Shown here piece by piece: positions 1 through 8,069 of a stretch of 64,000 nucleotides of DNA. This DNA comes from Streptomyces hawaiiensis (lineage in GTDB: Bacteria; Actinomycetota; Actinomycetes; Streptomycetales; Streptomycetaceae). The stretch is from positions 8,122,001-8,186,000 of the forward strand of contig NZ_CP021978.1 in NCBI RefSeq assembly GCF_004803895.1, read 5' to 3'. The number at the start of each line of letters is the position of its first letter. Position 1 is the stretch's first letter. The notes beneath the pieces are model-generated. The model was not told the DNA's origin. It made no database searches and worked only from the letters and a program-made list of their open reading frames with translations. A program made the translations under genes and the position numbers.

Positions 1-339
1 GCCCGCTACGCGCTCGATGCCGGGTACCACGTCGTGGTCGAGGGGATCCTGTACGCCGACCGCTACGGCGAGATGCTCACCCGACTGCGGGCCGACCACT
101 GTGGGCCGACCCACGCGTACTACCTGCACGTGCCGTTCGAGGAGACCCTCGTCCGCCATGCCACCAGGCCGATCGCGAACGAGGTCGGCGAGCCTCAGCT
201 ACGGGACTGGTACCGGGAACTGGACCTGCTGCCCGGCGGCATCGAGACCGTCATCGGTGCCGACAGCACCCTGGGGGAGACCGTGGACCGCATCATGCTC
301 GACACGGGCCTGGCGGGGCTGCCCGCCATCGACCTCTAG
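1..339 (+). CDS. AAA/zeta-toxin-like kinase, 3' part
   Basis: The frame is open from base 1 and ends at TAG 337-339, so only the last 112 residues are present. The visible part contains a hydrophobic strand followed by acid (HVVVEGIL), then an Arg-rich helix (HATRPIANEVG) and a C-terminal helix. This layout matches the second half of small P-loop kinases of the zeta-toxin or AAA_33 type, where the strand precedes a lid region. The Walker A motif would lie upstream of the window and cannot be checked, so the kinase call is an inference from the half seen. Confidence 0.6.
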   Translation, partial: ARYALDAGYHVVVEGILYADRYGEMLTRLRADHCGPTHAYYLHVPFEETLVRHATRPIANEVGEPQLRDWYRELDLLPGGIETVIGADSTLGETVDRIMLDTGLAGLPAIDL

Positions 340-344
340 TCCGG

Positions 345-361
345 CGCTCGACCACCGAGCG
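345..361 (+). terminator. weak hairpin after the kinase-like gene
   Basis: CGCTCG and CGAGCG (345-350 and 356-361) form a 6-bp GC stem with a 5-nt loop, six bases after the stop codon. There is no T-tract, as is common in Streptomyces. The rest of the 340-513 gap shows nothing I recognise. Confidence 0.3.
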
Positions 362-513
362 GCGCCCCCGGGACTCACCCGTCCGTACGCGCCGGGCAGG
401 GCGCGAGTGGTCCGTCGAGGTCAGGATGGGCGGTGCCGGGCGCCCGCGTCGGCAGCTCGGTGCTGCCTGACGTGACGCGCGGCTGTCGCTGCCCGTACGC
501 GTGAGGGAGAGGT

Positions 514-1695
514 ATGACCGAGACCGACGAGGCCGGGACCTTCTCTGCAGGGGCAGAGTGGCCCTCGGCACACCGTGACCCGGGTACCGGCACGGTCGAC
601 CTCCGGCGCGTCGGAGCCAACCCGGATTTCTGGTATCCGGTCGCACTGTCGAAGAACGTGCGGAGCAAGCGGACGTTCGCCACGACGTTCGCAGGCGAGC
701 GCATCGCGCTCTACCGCGGGCAGAGCGGCACCGTGTACGCGCTGGAGGACCGGTGCGCCCACCGTCAGGTGCCGCTGAGCATGGGCGTCGTGGAGGGCGA
801 GGCGCTGCGCTGCTGCTACCACGCGTGGGCCTATCGCGGCGACGGCCGCATCTCGCAGATCCCGTACCTCTCCAAAGGCGACGGCCGTCCTCCGCGCGGC
901 GTGCGCGGCTACCCCGTCCGCGAGGCGTACGGCCTGGTGTTCGCGTTCCCCGGTGACCCGGACAAGGCGGCCGCCACCCCGCTGCCCGACCTGCCGGCGT
1001 TCGGCTCGCCGCGGTACAGGACGATGACCTACTCCCGGACGGTGCGCTGCCACTACTCGTTCATGCACGAGAACCTGCTCGACATGAACCACCAGTTCCT
1101 CCACCGGGGCGTGGTGGGCAAACTCCGTCCCGAACTGCTGGACTTCCGGACCGACGAGCGGTCGGTGGAGGCCAGGTACCTCTTCAGCCACGCCGGGGGC
1201 AAGCGGAACCGCGGGGCCAGCCTGCTGGCCGCCGAGGGCATCGGCGGCAGCGACTCCCGCGACGTCATGACGATCCGTACCCAGTACCCGTACCAGAGCC
1301 TGGACCTGGTCCCGGAGAACGCCGAGCGGCCGGCCTTCCGCCTCTGGGTCGCCTATGTACCCGAGGATGCCGAGCAGCGCAGATGCCATACGTTCGGCCT
1401 GCTCATGATCGAGAAGCCGCGGATCCCGGGCGCACTGCAGATGGCCTGGCCGCTCATCCGGCGCTTCACAGAGCGGGTGTTCGCCGAGGACCGGATGGCC
1501 GTCGAGGCCGAGCAGCGGGCCTGGGACGAGCAGGGCGCGGACCGCAACCGCGAGGTGTTCTCCCTGATCCTGGACGTCCGCGAGGTGCTGCGCACCAACG
1601 GTGTCCCCATCCGCCCCCGGGCCGCCGTGTGCGGCGCCGCCTCGGTGTGCGACGGCCTTGACCGCGGACCGCTTCCCGGGGCGGACATCCCTTAG
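514..1695 (+). CDS. Rieske non-heme iron oxygenase, alpha-subunit type
   Basis: This 393-residue protein has an N-terminal Rieske domain with ligands C81, H83, C100 and H103 (C-x-H-x16-C-x2-H). A C-terminal SRPBCC-type catalytic domain carries D190, H193 and H197 in a D-x2-H-x3-H pattern, which matches the 2-His-1-carboxylate mononuclear iron site. Such enzymes hydroxylate or demethylate aromatic or polycyclic substrates with O2, using electrons from a reductase. No reductase or ferredoxin gene is adjacent, so electrons must come from elsewhere. The ATG follows GAGGGAGAGG at a good distance. The stop overlaps the stop of the convergent hydrolase by 3 bases. The substrate cannot be told from sequence. 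Confidence 0.9.
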   Translation: MTETDEAGTFSAGAEWPSAHRDPGTGTVDLRRVGANPDFWYPVALSKNVRSKRTFATTFAGERIALYRGQSGTVYALEDRCAHRQVPLSMGVVEGEALRCCYHAWAYRGDGRISQIPYLSKGDGRPPRGVRGYPVREAYGLVFAFPGDPDKAAATPLPDLPAFGSPRYRTMTYSRTVRCHYSFMHENLLDMNHQFLHRGVVGKLRPELLDFRTDERSVEARYLFSHAGGKRNRGASLLAAEGIGGSDSRDVMTIRTQYPYQSLDLVPENAERPAFRLWVAYVPEDAEQRRCHTFGLLMIEKPRIPGALQMAWPLIRRFTERVFAEDRMAVEAEQRAWDEQGADRNREVFSLILDVREVLRTNGVPIRPRAAVCGAASVCDGLDRGPLPGADIP

Positions 1696-2534
1696 ACGGC
1701 CAGGAACTCCGTCAGCAGCCGGTTGAGTTCGGCGGGCCGTTCGGTGGGGAGGGAGTGGTGGGAGGCATCCGGCAGGGTGACGACGCTCGCCCCGGGCAGG
1801 AGCCGGCGCGCGGAGGCCGCCGCACGCCGTGGGTCATGAGCGCGGCTGTGTTCGGCCAGCAGCACCGACGTCGGGACGGTGCATGTCGCAAGGGCCCGTG
1901 CCTTGGGGCGCCGCATGGCCACGACCTTCGACCGGCGGGCGGTGGCGGTGCTCTCCAGGAACGCCTGCCACACCGGATCCTCGGGATCACGGCCGGTCTC
2001 CCACCGGTGGAAGGCGCGCACGCGCCCGGCGGTGGGCTTCAGCAGCATCGGCAGGGCGTGCGCGAGGTAGCGCGGGCTCATGCCGGTGAAGCAGTTGACC
2101 GGGTCGAGCAGTGCGAGCCTGCCGAGCCGGTGGGGCGCGTGCAGGGCGTAGTTGAGGGCGATCCAGGCGCCGTAGGAGTGGCCGCACAGGTGCGCGCCGT
2201 CCAGGTTCAGCTCGTCGAAGAGGGCGTCGAGCCAGGCCGTCAGGTCGGCGGCGCCGCGTAGCGGTGCTCCGTCGTGCACGCTGCGGCCTATGTCTCCCAT
2301 CAGGTCGACGGCGTGGATCCGATGAGCCGGGGCCAGGGCGCCGACGTTGGCGAACCAGGCGGCCGAGGTCGTTCCGCCGCCGGGCAGCAGAACGAGCGGA
2401 ACACCGTCCTCGCGCCCGCCGATGTGGACCCGGGTGCTGCCGTAGGGGGTGGGGACGTCGACGCTGCGCACCTGCACGGGCCACCGTCGCAGGACGGCGG
2501 CGTACGCCTCGAAGAATGCTGCCGTGTCATCCAT
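1692..2534 (-). CDS. alpha/beta hydrolase
   Basis: This 280-residue protein has the alpha/beta-hydrolase signatures: an oxyanion-hole strand and glycines (LLPGGGTTSAAW), a nucleophile elbow GHSYGAW, a late acid region and a catalytic His near the C-terminus (DASHHS). The ATG at 2534 follows GGGG and gives the usual family length; the open frame runs further upstream, but that extension is Arg/Pro-rich and looks non-coding. It is divergent from a MarR regulator with 62 bp between them, which suggests that the regulator controls it. Esterase or lipase chemistry is likely; the substrate is unknown. Confidence 0.85.
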   Translation of the reverse strand: MDDTAAFFEAYAAVLRRWPVQVRSVDVPTPYGSTRVHIGGREDGVPLVLLPGGGTTSAAWFANVGALAPAHRIHAVDLMGDIGRSVHDGAPLRGAADLTAWLDALFDELNLDGAHLCGHSYGAWIALNYALHAPHRLGRLALLDPVNCFTGMSPRYLAHALPMLLKPTAGRVRAFHRWETGRDPEDPVWQAFLESTATARRSKVVAMRRPKARALATCTVPTSVLLAEHSRAHDPRRAAASARRLLPGASVVTLPDASHHSLPTERPAELNRLLTEFLAV

Positions 2535-2564
2535 GTCCCCGCCCAATGCCTCGCTCACCGATAC

Positions 2565-2579
2565 TCTCGACCAACGAGA
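2565..2579. promoter_or_regulatory. inverted repeat between hydrolase and MarR genes
   Basis: TCTCG-ACCAA-CGAGA is a perfect 5-bp inverted repeat, flanked by near-symmetric AT-rich bases (ATAC on the left, TAT on the right). It lies midway in the divergent spacer, where a MarR dimer would be expected to bind and control both genes. That assignment is inference from position and symmetry. Confidence 0.5.
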
Positions 2580-2596
2580 TATTAGAGGAGTGAAGC

Positions 2597-3088
2597 ATGG
2601 ACGACCAGGATCCCGGTCTGCGACTGGTCCATCTGCTGCGGGCCGTGACGATGGAACTGGACCTGTTCGCAGCCGAGTTCGCCGGCCGCAACGGGCTTCA
2701 TCCCACGGACGTGCGCGCGTTGATCCACCTGCTGGACGCCGGCCGGGAGGGCGTGCGGGCCACCCCGGGGTGGCTTGGTGCGCAGCTGGGAGTGAACTCC
2801 GCGTCGACCACGGCCCTGGTCGACCGACTGGAGCGGCTCGGGCTGGTGCGCCGGGAGCGGGACACCCAGGACCGCCGCCGCGTGCTGCTGGTGGTGCGGG
2901 ACGAAGCCGTCGAGCTGGGCTGGTCCTTCTTCGGTCCGTTGATCCACGGGATGGTCGACTCGATGCGGTCCTTCGACGAGGCGGAACTGGCGGTGGTGCG
3001 GCGGTTTCTGCTGGCCATGCGTGATGTGGCCGCGGCTGGGCGGCGAGTCCAGCGGGACGACGGCGGAGGAGCGGGCGGAGGAGCCTGA
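2597..3088 (+). CDS. MarR-family transcriptional regulator
   Basis: A 163-residue protein with the winged-helix core of MarR repressors: helices at about residues 30-75, recognition helix around NSASTTALVDRLERLGLV, and the wing RRERDTQDRRRVLL with the family D-x-R-D/R pattern. A Gly/Asp/Arg tail follows. GAGGAG lies 6 nt before the ATG. It is transcribed away from the alpha/beta hydrolase gene and probably represses it in response to a small ligand. Confidence 0.9.
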   Translation: MDDQDPGLRLVHLLRAVTMELDLFAAEFAGRNGLHPTDVRALIHLLDAGREGVRATPGWLGAQLGVNSASTTALVDRLERLGLVRRERDTQDRRRVLLVVRDEAVELGWSFFGPLIHGMVDSMRSFDEAELAVVRRFLLAMRDVAAAGRRVQRDDGGGAGGGA

Positions 3089-3094
3089 GTTGCC

Positions 3095-3118
3095 GGCACC
3101 GGTGGTGGCCCCGGTGCC
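3095..3118. terminator. bidirectional terminator hairpin
   Basis: GGCACCGG (3095-3102) pairs perfectly with CCGGTGCC (3111-3118) around an 8-nt loop. It sits between the ends of the convergent MarR gene and the small reverse-strand gene. Confidence 0.55.
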
Positions 3119-3155
3119 CCGTCCGCTCCGGCACTCCGAAAGGACGGCCGAAACC

Positions 3156-3464
3156 TCACGGCCGGGGATTCGTACGCTGCCATCGCGGGCGGGCGTCGAG
3201 TCCGCGGCGGCCCGCCACCGAGGCGCAGCGCGGGCACTGGCGCCGCACCCGGTCCGCGGCGCCGCCGGACTCCGGGAAGGTGTCCGGCCAGCCGACGTGC
3301 GGGAAGCGGACCAGCCGGGAACGGCTGAGGGACAGGCCGCAGACCGTCTCGTTGCGGCCCGCCTCCCAGGCGTGCACCTCACCGGAGGGCAGCCGGCGCC
3401 GCCCCTCCTCCTCGTCGGTCCACTGCCCGGACGCCGCGACGGCGTACTGCTTGGAGCGCGCCAC
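3156..3464 (-). CDS. small hypothetical protein with one CxxC pair
   Basis: This 102-residue basic protein begins at a GTG only 6 nt after the SRPBCC stop codon, so the two are probably co-translated. It has a conserved-looking core (HAWEAGRNETVCGL, LVRFPHVGWPDTF) and a late CPRC pair that could bind zinc together with the earlier Cys and His. I do not recognise a characterised family. Codon use (G/C third position) fits a real Streptomyces gene. Confidence 0.65.
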   Translation of the reverse strand: MARSKQYAVAASGQWTDEEEGRRRLPSGEVHAWEAGRNETVCGLSLSRSRLVRFPHVGWPDTFPESGGAADRVRRQCPRCASVAGRRGLDARPRWQRTNPRP

Positions 3465-3470
3465 GGCGGG

Positions 3471-3884
3471 TCAGCCGGCCGCGTGGTCGACGTGCAGCCG
3501 CACCTGCTCCTCCAGCCGCCGCAGACTGGTGTCGAGGGCGTCGGTGACGGCCCGCTCGCCCGGGTCGTGGCCGTCGTCGAAGAACGACAGGTGCACGGTC
3601 ACCTCGCTGGCTCCGCCGTCGAGCCCGGCGACCTGGAGCCAGCCCGCGTAGCCGCCCTGGTCACGGGTGCCCCATTCGAGCCGCATCTGGTCCCGCCGGG
3701 CCCGCAACAGGGCGGAGGTGTCCTCGTCGGTGCGGTCCTCGTGCACGGTGACGGCCGGCAGCTCCTCGGCCTCCACGTGCAGGGCCTCCGGCAGCCAGCT
3801 GTCCAGCCGGCCGACGTTCGCGGCCTGGTCGAAGACGTGCTCGGGCTGTGCGGGCATCGTGCGGGAACGTTCGTACTCGGTCAT
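3471..3884 (-). CDS. SRPBCC-family protein
   Basis: A 137-residue protein with the helix-grip layout of the START/polyketide-cyclase superfamily: an N-terminal strand and helix (SRTMPAQPEHVFDQAANV, LDSWLPEAL), antiparallel strands, and a long C-terminal helix (RRLEEQVRLHV). The ATG at 3884 is preceded by GTGAGG; the open frame extends upstream through the terminator of the next gene, so the longer version is not credible. Members bind hydrophobic ligands; the ligand here is unknown. Confidence 0.75.
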   Translation of the reverse strand: MTEYERSRTMPAQPEHVFDQAANVGRLDSWLPEALHVEAEELPAVTVHEDRTDEDTSALLRARRDQMRLEWGTRDQGGYAGWLQVAGLDGGASEVTVHLSFFDDGHDPGERAVTDALDTSLRRLEEQVRLHVDHAAG

Positions 3885-3952
3885 CGCCTCACCGGCCTCA
3901 CCTCGGGGGTCGTAGCACCCACCGCGTTCCCGGCCTGCCCGCGCCCAACCGC

Positions 3953-3989
3953 GAAAGACCCCGCCCGCACGGTGCGGAAGGGGTCTTTC
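3953..3989 (-). terminator. terminator of the MHS transporter gene
   Basis: GAAAGACCCC (3953-3962) pairs perfectly with GGGGTCTTTC (3980-3989). An inner CCGCAC/GTGCGG pairing extends the stem. It lies 7 nt past the transporter stop codon. Confidence 0.8.
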
Positions 3990-3996
3990 CCGCCGG

Positions 3997-5493
3997 TCAG
4001 AACCTGGGCTGCGGGGTCTGCGCCTGGACCAGTTCCTCCGCCTCCGCCTCCGTCTCCACGGACGGCGGGGAGCCGGCCAGCGGCTTGTTGGCGGTCTCGC
4101 GCATGCACAGCACGGCGATGACGCCGATGACCGCGGCGCCCGTGGCGTAGTACGCCGGCATGAGGGTCGAGTCGAAGGCACTGATCAGAGCGGTGATCAC
4201 CAGCGGTGTCGTACCGCCGAAGATCGAGGTGGCCAGGTTGTAGGCCACCGAGAGCGACCCGTAGCGCACCTGCGTGGGGAAGATCGCCGGGAGCGCCGCC
4301 GACATCGTGCCGAGCATCGGCACCAGCGAGAGCCCCATCAGCAGCAGGCCCAGGGCGATGAGGACGACGCTGCCCTGCCGGATGAGCAGGAACGACGGCA
4401 GCGAGAGGAACAGGAAGCCGAGCATCCCCGTCATCAGCAGCGGCTTGCGCCCGAAGCGGTCCGAGAGCCGCCCGACCTGGTTGATGAGGCACATCTGCAG
4501 CACCATCACGACGAGCAGGATCAGCAGCCCGTGGTTGGTCCCGTAGCCCAGCTCGTCGGACAGGTACGTCGGCATGTACGACAGCAGCATGTAGTCGGTG
4601 ATGTTGTACGCCGCGACCAGCGCGAGGCACAGCAGCAGCGGCCGCCAGTACCGCGTGAATATCTTTCCGAGGTCGGCGGCCGCCGAGGTCTCCACGGCGT
4701 CGGCGGCCTCGCTCGCCTTCACCTGGCCGCCCTCCAGCTTCTGGAAGGCGGGCGTCTCGTCCAGCTTGAGCCGCAGGTAGAGGCCGATGAGGCCGAGCGG
4801 GGCCGCGAGCAGGAACGGCACGCGCCAGCCCCACGACAGCATCTGGTCGTCGCTGAGGAGGGTCTGCAGGACGACGACGAGGCCGGAGGCTCCGACGTAG
4901 CCGGCGAGCGTGCCGAGCTCCAGGAAGCTGCCGAAGAAGCCGCGCCGCTTGTCGGGCGCGTACTCCGCGATGAACGTCGAGGCGCCCCCGTACTCCCCGC
5001 CGGTCGAGAAGCCCTGCACCAGCCGGAAGAAGATCAGCAGGGCCGGGGCCCACAGACCGATCGCGGCGTGCGAGGGGACCAGGCCGATGGCGAAGGTCCC
5101 CACCGCCATCATGATCATGGTGAGGGAGAGGATGCGCTTGCGCCCGACCTTGTCACCGAGCGGCCCGAAGACCATGCCGCCCAGAGGACGCACCAGGAAG
5201 GCCACCGCGAACGTCGCGAAGGAGCCGAGCAGCTGGGCGGTGTCGTTGCCGGAGGGGAAGAAGACCCTCCCGATGGTCGACGCCAGGTAGCTGTAGATGC
5301 CGAAGTCGTACCACTCCATCGCGTTGCCGAGGGCGGCGGCCTTGGTGGCGCGCTTGACCGCCGCGTCGTCGGTCACCGTGATGTCGCTGCGGCGCAGCTT
5401 CGGGCGACGTCGCTTCTCGATCGCCCGGAACAGCGTCCGGTGCCGTCTCACCGCCGCGGGATCCACCGACTCGTCGTTGCCGGTCGCCGCCAT
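3997..5493 (-). CDS. MFS transporter, metabolite:H+ symporter (ProP-like)
   Basis: A 498-residue 12-helix transporter. The loop GPLGDKVGRKRIL between helices 2 and 3 and LVQGFSTGGEYGGAS in helix 4 are the hallmarks of the metabolite:H+ symporter group that includes ProP, KgtP and ShiA. PDKRRGFFGS follows helix 4 as in that group. Likely substrates are betaine, proline or organic acids; sequence alone does not decide. The ATG at 5493 has GAAAGGA 8 nt upstream; a GTG directly before it is an alternative. The gene is monocistronic with its own terminator. Confidence 0.9.
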   Translation of the reverse strand: MAATGNDESVDPAAVRRHRTLFRAIEKRRRPKLRRSDITVTDDAAVKRATKAAALGNAMEWYDFGIYSYLASTIGRVFFPSGNDTAQLLGSFATFAVAFLVRPLGGMVFGPLGDKVGRKRILSLTMIMMAVGTFAIGLVPSHAAIGLWAPALLIFFRLVQGFSTGGEYGGASTFIAEYAPDKRRGFFGSFLELGTLAGYVGASGLVVVLQTLLSDDQMLSWGWRVPFLLAAPLGLIGLYLRLKLDETPAFQKLEGGQVKASEAADAVETSAAADLGKIFTRYWRPLLLCLALVAAYNITDYMLLSYMPTYLSDELGYGTNHGLLILLVVMVLQMCLINQVGRLSDRFGRKPLLMTGMLGFLFLSLPSFLLIRQGSVVLIALGLLLMGLSLVPMLGTMSAALPAIFPTQVRYGSLSVAYNLATSIFGGTTPLVITALISAFDSTLMPAYYATGAAVIGVIAVLCMRETANKPLAGSPPSVETEAEAEELVQAQTPQPRF

Positions 5494-5725
5494 CACGTGG
5501 TTCCTTTCGCCGTTCGTCTTCCCAAGCACCACGCCTGCACAGATCTTGCGCGCTCAAACGAACCCCTTCGCGCGGCGTCCGGTCGGTCACGGAACGTGAT
5601 GGACGGGCGCTCTGGGTGAGAGGCGGTCGCCGCGCCGTCCGGGAGGATCTCCGGGACGGGTGTGTGCCCGTGCCCCGGTGGGGGAACCTGGTTCGCCGGG
5701 TGCGCGGCTGGTGAGAGGAGCCCAA

Positions 5726-7240
5726 GTGACGGCGTCAGCGGCGGGCGGCCACGACCAGGGCGCGCGGGAGGACGGATACGAGCCGGACCCGAACCGGTGG
5801 CGGGCCCTGTGGGTCACGCTGGTGGCCGGCTTCATGAGCCTGCTGGACGTGTCGATCGTGGCGGTGGCCCTGCCCACCATCCAGCGGCAGTTGCACGCCT
5901 CCGCGGCCGAGGTGCAGTGGGTGGTGTCCGGTTACGCCCTCTCCTTCGGTCTCGCCCTCGTCACCGCCGGCCGCCTCGGCGACGCCCTGGACAGGCGCCG
6001 CATCTTCCTGCTCGCCCTCAGCGGCTTCGTGCTCTTCAGCGCGGCCTGCGGAGCGGCCCCGAACATCATGCTGCTGGTGGCGGCCCGGATCGCCCAGGGC
6101 CTGGCGGCCGGCTTCATGGCCCCGCAGAACTCCGCGCTCATCCAGCAGATGTTCCGAGGCGGCGAACGCGGCCGCGCCTTCGGCTTCTTCGGCGCCACCG
6201 TCGGCATCTCCTCCGCCGTCGGCCCCCTCACCGGCGGCCTGATCCTCGCCCTGGCCGACGGCGCCCAGGGCTGGCGGTGGATCTTCTACGTCAATGTCCC
6301 CATCGGCATCCTCGCGGTCCTCCTCGGCCGCCGCCTGCTGCCCCGCACCCGGCGCTCGAGCCGGGAACACCTCGACCTGCCCGGCGTCGTGCTCCTCGGT
6401 CTCGGCGTCCTCGCGCTCATGTACCCGCTGGTGCAGGCGGAGACCGGCGGGCTCACCCGGCTGTGGTGGATGTTCCCGGCCGGTGCCGGGCTCCTCTTCG
6501 CCTTCACCCGCTGGCAGCGCCGCCTGCTGGACCGCGGTACCCAGCCGCTGCTCGACCCGCGTCTGTTCACCACCGTGCGCGGCTACGCCGTAGGCGCCGG
6601 CGTCGGCACGCTCTACTTCATCGGCTTCAGCGGCGTCTGGCTGGTCTTCGCCCTCTTCTACCAGCACGGCCTGGGCTTCTCCCCGCTCGAGTCGGGCCTC
6701 GCCGTGACCCCCTTCGCCCTCGGCTCGGCCGTCGCGGCCGCGGTCTCCGGGCGGCTGGTGGACCGGCTCGGCCGCCTGCTCACGGTGGGCGGCCTCACGG
6801 GCGTGATCCTCGGACTGGGCGGCACCGCGCTGCTGCTGCGCTTCGCGCCCCTCGACATCGCCCCCTGGCTCGCCGCCCCGGTCCTGTTCGTCGGCGGCGT
6901 CGGCGGCGGGTGCGTGATCTCCCCCAACATCACCATGACGCTGCGCGACGTGCCCGTGCACATGGCGGGAGCGGCGGGCGGCGCCCTCCAGACGGGGCAG
7001 CGGCTCGGCGCCGCGGTCGGCACCGCCGCCCTGCCCGGCCTCTACTACCTGGTGCTCGGCGGCAGGAGCGACGACTACCGCGGTGCCCTCTTCCTCGCGA
7101 TGGTCGCCGGGCTCGTCGGCATGGCCGCGTCCCTGGCCCTCGCGGCGTACGACTGGCGGCGCGACCGGCGGACGCGGGAGCCGCACCGCCCGTGCCCGGA
7201 CGACGTCGCCCACAGTCCCGTACACGCCCGGCAGACGTGA
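5726..7240 (+). CDS. MFS transporter, DHA2 (14-helix drug:H+ antiporter) family
   Basis: A 504-residue protein with about 14 membrane segments. Motifs typical of drug antiporters are visible: LDVSIVAVALPTI in helix 1, GRLGDALDRRRIF in loop 2-3, and GATVGISSAVGPLTGG (motif C) in helix 5. The GTG at 5726 follows GAGAGGAG, which decides the start against longer frames. It would export hydrophobic compounds using the proton gradient. The neighbours do not point to a substrate. Confidence 0.9.
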   Translation: MTASAAGGHDQGAREDGYEPDPNRWRALWVTLVAGFMSLLDVSIVAVALPTIQRQLHASAAEVQWVVSGYALSFGLALVTAGRLGDALDRRRIFLLALSGFVLFSAACGAAPNIMLLVAARIAQGLAAGFMAPQNSALIQQMFRGGERGRAFGFFGATVGISSAVGPLTGGLILALADGAQGWRWIFYVNVPIGILAVLLGRRLLPRTRRSSREHLDLPGVVLLGLGVLALMYPLVQAETGGLTRLWWMFPAGAGLLFAFTRWQRRLLDRGTQPLLDPRLFTTVRGYAVGAGVGTLYFIGFSGVWLVFALFYQHGLGFSPLESGLAVTPFALGSAVAAAVSGRLVDRLGRLLTVGGLTGVILGLGGTALLLRFAPLDIAPWLAAPVLFVGGVGGGCVISPNITMTLRDVPVHMAGAAGGALQTGQRLGAAVGTAALPGLYYLVLGGRSDDYRGALFLAMVAGLVGMAASLALAAYDWRRDRRTREPHRPCPDDVAHSPVHARQT

Positions 7241-7258
7241 GCGGCACACGTCACACGG

Positions 7259-8017
7259 TCACGAGGCCTGCGGCTGGGGCTCCTGCGGGGCGGGCGCGTC
7301 GTCGTCCAGGTCGCCGCGCAGCGCGCCGAGGGCGAAGGCCGTCATGGACGTCAGGAGCAGCAGCGCGAGCGGCCCCCAGATCGCCGGAATGGCCCACAGC
7401 GGCCAGTCGTTGGCCGCCTGCGCCCACAGCGTCAGGATCGCCGTGCCGCCCAGACCGACGCCGTGCCACCGCACCGTCTTCGCCGCCGTCACGTGCCGCC
7501 GCTCGCCCCGTGCGAACAGGGGCCACAGCCCGCCCACGAGGGCCGCCAGGCCGAACGAGAGGCAGGCCAGCGCACCGCCCAGACGGTCCTCGGGCCATCC
7601 CACCGGCCCGTCGGACGTCTGCTGCCGCCGGCCCTCGGCGTCCCGGACCTCGACGACCTGACCGTGCCAGATCACACCGACGACCTTCTCGCCCGGCTGC
7701 ATCTCGGACATCACCGGCTCGGCGCGCACGAACGTCACCTCCCACGGCTCGCCGGACGACGGCACCAGCTCCGCCTCAGGGGACTCGCCCCGCTCACCAC
7801 GGTTCATGTCGGCGCCGCGAACGGTGAACCCCTGCTCCCACACGCACCCCGACGCCTTGACGGGCACAGCGGCGCAGGCCGGCGCGCCGCGATACTCCCG
7901 CTCCCGCTCCAGCGCCCCGCGGACCTGGAAGGCGGATACCGCCCCGACGCCCAGCATCACGACGGCGAGCAGCACCCACATCACGGACCGCATGACTCCG
8001 TGCCCCGACGACCCCAC
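7259..8017 (-). CDS. membrane protein of unknown function
   Basis: A protein of 252 residues with one N-terminal membrane segment (about 12-30), an extracytoplasmic domain of roughly 110 residues containing two Cys (APACAAVPVKASGCVWEQG), then three C-terminal membrane segments and an acidic/Pro tail. The two Cys could form a disulfide. I do not recognise the family. The GTG at 8017 has GATGAGG upstream; an internal ATG at 7993 is an alternative start. Confidence 0.75.
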   Translation of the reverse strand: MGSSGHGVMRSVMWVLLAVVMLGVGAVSAFQVRGALEREREYRGAPACAAVPVKASGCVWEQGFTVRGADMNRGERGESPEAELVPSSGEPWEVTFVRAEPVMSEMQPGEKVVGVIWHGQVVEVRDAEGRRQQTSDGPVGWPEDRLGGALACLSFGLAALVGGLWPLFARGERRHVTAAKTVRWHGVGLGGTAILTLWAQAANDWPLWAIPAIWGPLALLLLTSMTAFALGALRGDLDDDAPAPQEPQPQAS

Positions 8018-8069
8018 CGCGCCTCATCCCCCTCCGCACGCGGAAACCCGCAGAGCATTGGAACACGCC

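Noticed and set aside
1692..3134. Extended start for the alpha/beta hydrolase giving 480 residues
   Set aside because: The extension runs through the divergent promoter and the MarR gene and is Arg/Pro-rich; ATG 2534 has a ribosome-binding site.
5662..7827. Forward 721-codon frame overlapping the DHA2 transporter
   Set aside because: Arg/Pro-rich composition without motifs; the transporter in the other frame has clear membrane segments and family signatures.
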